Below, piece by piece: positions 6,907 to 9,427 of a stretch of DNA of 9,427 bases (within the stretch, counting starts at the first letter, position 1; each line of letters begins with the position of its first letter). Under the pieces are notes generated by a model, which saw nothing but the letters and a program-made list of their open reading frames with translations, was not told the origin of the DNA and did no database searches. The stretch is taken from NCBI GenBank assembly GCA_032229885.1, contig JAVYAJ010000153.1, forward strand, positions 1-9,427, given 5' to 3'. This stretch comes from Anammoximicrobium sp032229885 (GTDB lineage Bacteria; Planctomycetota; Planctomycetia; Pirellulales; Pirellulaceae). The translations under genes and the position numbers were made by a program.

Positions 6907-6935
6907 GTTATACTCCGTGAGACTCGGTCTGTCAC
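6907..6935 (-). promoter_or_regulatory. Sigma-70-type promoter candidate for the MFS gene
   Basis: On the minus strand GTGACA (6935-6930) and TATAAC (6912-6907) are separated by exactly 17 bp. Each hexamer matches five of six consensus bases, the best promoter-like match I found in the window. Transcription would begin near 6900 and run about 190 nt before the GTG start of the MFS gene. Confidence 0.55.
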
Positions 6936-7054
6936 TTCGGGGGACGTAGTTTGGTTTGCCGTTGCCGCGGAAAATATCTGCCGCACGGTTCGATTTGTCC
7001 CGGCGACGCGGAACGCAAAATCCGCCGCGCGCGGTTGAGGATGGTGCATTTCAG

Positions 7055-7114
7055 CGTAACCCGAAGCGTAAGCGAGGGAAGCAACTTCCTTCATCGCTCA
7101 CGCTTCGGCTTACG
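7055..7114. repeat. 60-nt imperfect palindromic element of planctomycete type
   Basis: CGTAA (7055-7059) pairs with TTACG (7110-7114). Inside it, the arm 7061-7081 (begins CCGAAGCGTAAGCGA) pairs with 7085-7108 (ends CACGCTTCGG) around a CAA loop, with a C-C mismatch, one T-to-C type difference and a 3-nt insertion. The whole can fold as one long hairpin. Its translation in one minus frame gives SLAYASGYAE, and in a plus frame NPKRKRG, strings I associate with annotated short false proteins in planctomycete genomes (recalled, not searched). It lies downstream of lpxI and upstream of the MFS promoter, so it could act as a transcription stop or mRNA 3'-end stabiliser for the lpx operon. Confidence 0.75.
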
Positions 7115-7211
7115 TATCACGGTCAATCGCGCACGGTCTAGAATCGCGACCGAGCCGAAGATCCCCGCGACAAGTGCCGCGTTCTCGCGCCGCGCAGCAT
7201 GGCCGACAGGG

Positions 7212-8096
7212 CTATGCGCCGACGTCGTCGGCGCGCATTTCGGCGGCGTCCAAGGCGACGATCGCCAAGTTGTGGCGATCGGCCAAGCGGATCATTTCCT
7301 CCTGGTCCAAGATGATCGTCTTGCCGGCCTCGATCGCCAACACCGAGGCGCCCGCTTCGATCAGCGTCTGCACGGTCAACACGCCGACCGTCGGCACGTC
7401 GAACCGCATGTCCTGCTGAGGCTTGGCCACTTTCACCACGGTGAAATTGCCGGACGGGCACAGGTGGCCGGCCCGGCGGATGCATTCGTCCGTGCCCTCG
7501 ACCGCCTCGACGGCCAGCACCGCCAAGCCTTTGACGGCCACGCTTTGACCCACGTCGACCCGCCCCAACTCTTTGGCCAGTTCCCAGCCAAATCGGATGT
7601 CCTTCCATTGGTGGGCGGAAGGAACGCGATTGGTCAGATTTCCAGCGCGCACAAGCAACTCCGGGGCGTAATCGGTGGCCGGACCGAACTCGATGCCCTC
7701 GCGGGCGAACGCCGCAACGATCGTTCCCAACAGCGTGTCGTCCTTGCGGTCCTTGGTCTTCGTGATCCAGTGCGGATAAAACGTCTTGAAAAACGTCCAG
7801 TCCGGCAAGTGCCTCAGCCAGTGGTACTTGCGGAAAATCAGCACCTTGTGAATCTTGCCGGCCATCGTCGCCCGGGTGATTCCGTGCCGATGAAAATAGC
7901 GAATCGCCGTGCCCAGCTTTGCCAGCCCCAGCGGCTGCCAATCGTGGCACAGCTCGCTCAGTGCCGGGTCGGCATGGTCTCGGGCCGCCAGGCAATACAC
8001 CTGGCAGCCCTGTGCACGCAAGGCCTGGGCGACCACGATCGGAAATCGTCCCCAACCCGCCACCAGGCCGATCTTGGGCGGTCCGCGGTCGTTCAC
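7212..8096 (-). CDS. lpxI: LpxI, UDP-2,3-diacylglucosamine pyrophosphatase (DUF1009 family)
   Basis: LpxI hydrolyses UDP-2,3-diacylglucosamine to lipid X and UMP in lipid A synthesis, the same net reaction as LpxH but by an unrelated protein that attacks the other phosphate. The family pattern runs along the whole 294 residues: N-terminal GLVAGWGRFPIVVAQALRAQ, a middle KDDTLLG, then DVGQSVAVKGLAVLAVEA leading into EGTD (200-203), KPQQDMRFDVPTVG, and a C-terminal EAGKTIIL. The EGTD acidic residue is in the strongly conserved C-terminal domain, and the D is a likely metal or catalytic residue (inferred). The start is GTG at 8096-8094, chosen because AGGAG (8106-8102) lies 5 nt upstream and GLVAGWG then begins near the N-terminus as in the family. 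GTGA overlaps the lpxD stop, so translation is probably coupled. The same frame stays open far upstream across lpxD, which is a GC artefact. Confidence 0.9.
   Translation of the reverse strand: MNDRGPPKIGLVAGWGRFPIVVAQALRAQGCQVYCLAARDHADPALSELCHDWQPLGLAKLGTAIRYFHRHGITRATMAGKIHKVLIFRKYHWLRHLPDWTFFKTFYPHWITKTKDRKDDTLLGTIVAAFAREGIEFGPATDYAPELLVRAGNLTNRVPSAHQWKDIRFGWELAKELGRVDVGQSVAVKGLAVLAVEAVEGTDECIRRAGHLCPSGNFTVVKVAKPQQDMRFDVPTVGVLTVQTLIEAGASVLAIEAGKTIILDQEEMIRLADRHNLAIVALDAAEMRADDVGA
7216..7234 (-). terminator. Perfect GC hairpin in the last codons of lpxI
   Basis: GCGCCGAC (7216-7223) and GTCGGCGC (7227-7234) are an exact 8-bp inverted repeat with a 3-nt loop, encoding the last residues of LpxI and ending one base before its TAG. 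There is no T-run downstream on the minus strand, so it is only a possible terminator or 3'-end stabiliser. It could also be a coding coincidence of GAC/GTC and CGC/GCG codons. Confidence 0.35.
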
Positions 8097-9148
8097 GGCG
8101 TCTCCTGTGCGGCCGACGGATCGTTCGCTGACTGCAACTGGGCCACAGCCCGTTCCAGTGCCTTCACTTGCTTTTTCAGGTCGGGCAGCTTTTGCATCGT
8201 GGCCACAATCAACAGTTGTTGCCGCTCGGGCGTCGCCGGCGTGCCGACATAGGTGCTGCCATCCGGGATGTCGTTCATCACGCCGGCCTTGGCGCCGATC
8301 GTCACGCGATTTCCGATTCGCACGTGGTCGCGGATGCCGACCTGTCCTGCCATCACGACGTAATCGCCGGTCGTGGTGCTGCCGGCCACGCCGACCTGCG
8401 AGCAGATTACGTTGTGGCGCCCGATCCGACAGTTGTGGCCGATCATCACGTGATTGTCGATCTTCGTCCCCTCGCCGATCACCGTCGCCCCGTAGGTTCC
8501 GCGGTCGATCGTCGCGCACGCGCCGATTTCCACATCGTCGCCCGCCTCGACCGTGCCCAACTGGGCGGACAGACGGTGGCGACCATCGACCGTCGTGTAG
8601 CCAAAGCCGTAGGCGCCGATCACGGCGCCGGCATGGACCAGCGCTCGCGCACCCAAGCTGGTGTTCTCGTACAATACCGCGTTGGGAAACAACACGGCGT
8701 CTTCGCCCACGCGGCATCCGGCCATGATCTGCACGCCGGAATGGATCACCGTCCGGGCGCCGATGACCACATCGTCGCCGATCACCGCGTTGGCATGGAC
8801 GACGACCTCTGGCCCCAAGCGAGCGGTCGGGCTGACGACCGCGCTCGGCGCGACGCCGACACGATGATCGCGAAGCGGCGGCCGAAAGAACATCACGATC
8901 CGCACGAACGCGTCGTGGACGTTGGACACCGAGACGTAGGGAATGCCCTCCGGTTGAAAATCCGGCGGCGTGAGTACGGCCGCCGCCTGGCACGCGGCCA
9001 GACGGCTCGCCAGCCGGGCGTTCTCGGCGAACGTGATGTATCCCGGTTGGGCGTCCCGGATGATGTCCGCTCCCGTGATCGGGATGCTCGCGTCTCCTCG
9101 AAGCTGCCCATCGACCATTTGAGCGACGTCACCTAGCGAGACGACCAT
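8093..9148 (-). CDS. lpxD: LpxD, UDP-3-O-(3-hydroxyacyl)glucosamine N-acyltransferase
   Basis: LpxD transfers a 3-hydroxyacyl chain from acyl carrier protein to the 2-amino group of UDP-3-O-acylglucosamine, the third step of lipid A synthesis. At 351 residues it has the usual size. Residues 1 to about 100 form the uridine-binding domain (ADIIRDAQPGYITFAEN at 27-43, with F40 at the place of the uracil-stacking Phe). About 105-300 are hexapeptide repeats of a left-handed beta helix (for example VVIGARTVIHSGVQIMAG). The last 40 or so residues (308-351) form a C-terminal helix. The general base His is H238 in MIGHNCRIG, almost the same number as H239 of E. coli LpxD. The ATG at 9148 is chosen because the LpxD N-terminus starts here and AGGAAAGGA lies upstream; the frame stays open to 9355 but that extension is Arg/Cys-rich and unlike the family. 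The gene is first in an operon with lpxI; its product is the substrate of LpxI. Confidence 0.95.
   Translation of the reverse strand: MVVSLGDVAQMVDGQLRGDASIPITGADIIRDAQPGYITFAENARLASRLAACQAAAVLTPPDFQPEGIPYVSVSNVHDAFVRIVMFFRPPLRDHRVGVAPSAVVSPTARLGPEVVVHANAVIGDDVVIGARTVIHSGVQIMAGCRVGEDAVLFPNAVLYENTSLGARALVHAGAVIGAYGFGYTTVDGRHRLSAQLGTVEAGDDVEIGACATIDRGTYGATVIGEGTKIDNHVMIGHNCRIGRHNVICSQVGVAGSTTTGDYVVMAGQVGIRDHVRIGNRVTIGAKAGVMNDIPDGSTYVGTPATPERQQLLIVATMQKLPDLKKQVKALERAVAQLQSANDPSAAQETP
8101..8106 (-). promoter_or_regulatory. Ribosome binding site that fixes the lpxI GTG start
   Basis: AGGAGA reads 5'-3' on the minus strand at 8106-8101, with AGGAG 5 nt from the GTG. It lies inside the end of lpxD and is the clearest Shine-Dalgarno sequence in the window. 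It decides for the GTG overlapping the lpxD stop over any of the upstream in-frame starts. Confidence 0.7.
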
Positions 9149-9224
9149 GGCAAGGAATCCTTTCCTGCAAAGAGGCCCGTCGCACCCCCGACTCGCGCAC
9201 CTGCGCTCGAGGCTCGACCCACGT

Positions 9225-9254
9225 ATGCTACTCAAACAAAGACGCCGGCGGCAA
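9225..9254 (-). promoter_or_regulatory. Weak sigma-70-type promoter candidate for lpxD-lpxI
   Basis: On the minus strand TTGCCG (9254-9249) and TAGCAT (9230-9225) are 18 bp apart, each matching four of six consensus positions, with a T-rich spacer. This would give a leader of about 70 nt before the lpxD ATG. It is the best candidate in the region but weak. Confidence 0.3.
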
Positions 9255-9337
9255 GACGAAATAACAGCGCGCTCGACCCAGGCTTCCGGACATGCTTGGG
9301 TGTATGTCAGGTCGCGTCGGTTTCGGCAGCGCTTAAC

Positions 9338-9417
9338 GCGGGCTGTCGCCCGCAACCCAAGAATCTGTTTGGCCGAAGGCCTCTGATCACCGTAGCCTGG
9401 GGCAACGCCCCAGGGCT
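9338..9417. repeat. Cluster of three short inverted repeats, planctomycete intergenic type
   Basis: GCGGGC/GCCCGC (9338-9353, loop TGTC), GGCC-GAA-GGCC (9371-9381) and CCTGGGGC/GCCCCAGG (9396-9414, loop AAC; extended by AG/CT at 9394-9395 and 9416-9417 with one bulged G) follow each other within 80 bp. The last, preceded by CGT, has the form of the 'GTAGCC-GGGGCAACGCCCC' repeats I recall as frequent between planctomycete genes. It may continue beyond the window edge. Confidence 0.55.
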
Positions 9418-9427
9418 GGCGCCGCGC

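Larger units (their letters stand above)
6707..7211. other. 505-bp gene-free region between MFS gene and lpxI
   Basis: No credible coding frame was found on either strand. Reading toward the MFS gene it contains the 60-nt hairpin element (7055-7114), about 110 bp of unremarkable sequence (6941-7054), the promoter candidate (6907-6935), a palindrome over the expected transcription start (6892-6906), and a leader of about 190 nt ending at the GTG at 6706. The leader is long enough to hold a regulatory RNA structure, but no known riboswitch class was recognised. Confidence 0.6.
9149..9427. other. Upstream region of lpxD to the right edge, no gene seen
   Basis: These 279 bp contain the lpxD ribosome binding site (AGGAAAGGA, 9166-9158 on the minus strand), a small palindrome AAGGA-A-TCCTT (9152-9162) overlapping it, a possible promoter (9225-9254), a 10-bp direct repeat GCTCGACCCA (9212-9221 and 9271-9280), and a cluster of inverted repeats (9338-9417). 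Short open frames here do not look coding. Confidence 0.5.

Noticed and set aside
6713..7094. Minus-strand open stretch upstream of the MFS gene beginning MKEVASLAYASGYAE
   Set aside because: It begins inside the palindromic repeat, which produces such false N-termini, and then runs through the promoter and leader of the MFS gene with no recognisable protein features.
8097..8993. Upstream in-frame extension of LpxI across lpxD to 8993
   Set aside because: The extension would overlap most of lpxD, is Arg/Gly/Asp-rich and matches no LpxI N-terminus. The GTG at 8096 has a strong ribosome binding site and the family N-terminus follows at once.
9149..9355. Longer LpxD starting at 9355
   Set aside because: The extra 69 residues are Arg/Cys-rich and unlike any LpxD; MVVSLGDVAQ at 9148 is the normal family beginning.

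Overview
The window is about two thirds G+C and most likely comes from a planctomycete, probably a Pirellulales-type genome. This is an inference from three things: the overall coding style; a 60-nt palindromic element at 7055-7114 of the type that translates as 'SLAYASGYAE' or 'NPKRKRG' in planctomycete intergenic regions; and a cluster of 'GTAGCCTGGGGCAACGCCCCAGG'-type inverted repeats at the right edge, with a gram-negative lipid A pathway alongside. No RNA gene, CRISPR array, insertion sequence or phage gene was seen.

Layout. A divergent pair sits at the left edge: the first 25 codons of an unidentified minus-strand gene (start at 76) and, 42 bp away, a complete 417-residue threonine ammonia-lyase with a C-terminal ACT domain (119-1372, +). 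After a 319-bp gene-free stretch come two co-oriented plus-strand genes: a 624-residue MotA/TolQ/ExbB-like membrane protein with a very long Ala/Gln-rich helical tail (1692-3566), and a sodium:solute symporter (3635-5185), separated by 68 bp that carry a small repeated motif. Convergent to these, across 84 bp of GC-rich hairpin-forming DNA, is a 12-helix major facilitator transporter (5270-6706, -). Its likely promoter lies at 6907-6935 with a perfect palindrome directly after the -10 box. The 505 bp from 6707 to 7211 hold that promoter, a roughly 190-nt leader and the 60-nt hairpin, but no gene. On the right is a translationally coupled pair on the minus strand, lpxD (8093-9148) then lpxI (7212-8096), overlapping by 4 bp (GTGA). 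The right 279 bp hold the likely lpxD promoter and short inverted repeats.

How the genes work together. LpxD makes UDP-2,3-diacylglucosamine and LpxI hydrolyses it to lipid X, so the operon encodes two consecutive steps of lipid A synthesis. The other genes are separate housekeeping or transport functions (isoleucine or threonine metabolism, Na+-coupled uptake, MFS transport). The least ordinary item is the MotA/ExbB-like protein. It has the ZorA-like plan of a channel core plus a long cytoplasmic tail, but no ZorB/MotB/ExbD partner in the window, an apparent loss of the polar residue in its third helix, and an internal 125-residue-spaced duplication in the tail. I do not see a convincing complete new multi-gene system here; most of the window is ordinary chromosomal housekeeping DNA.
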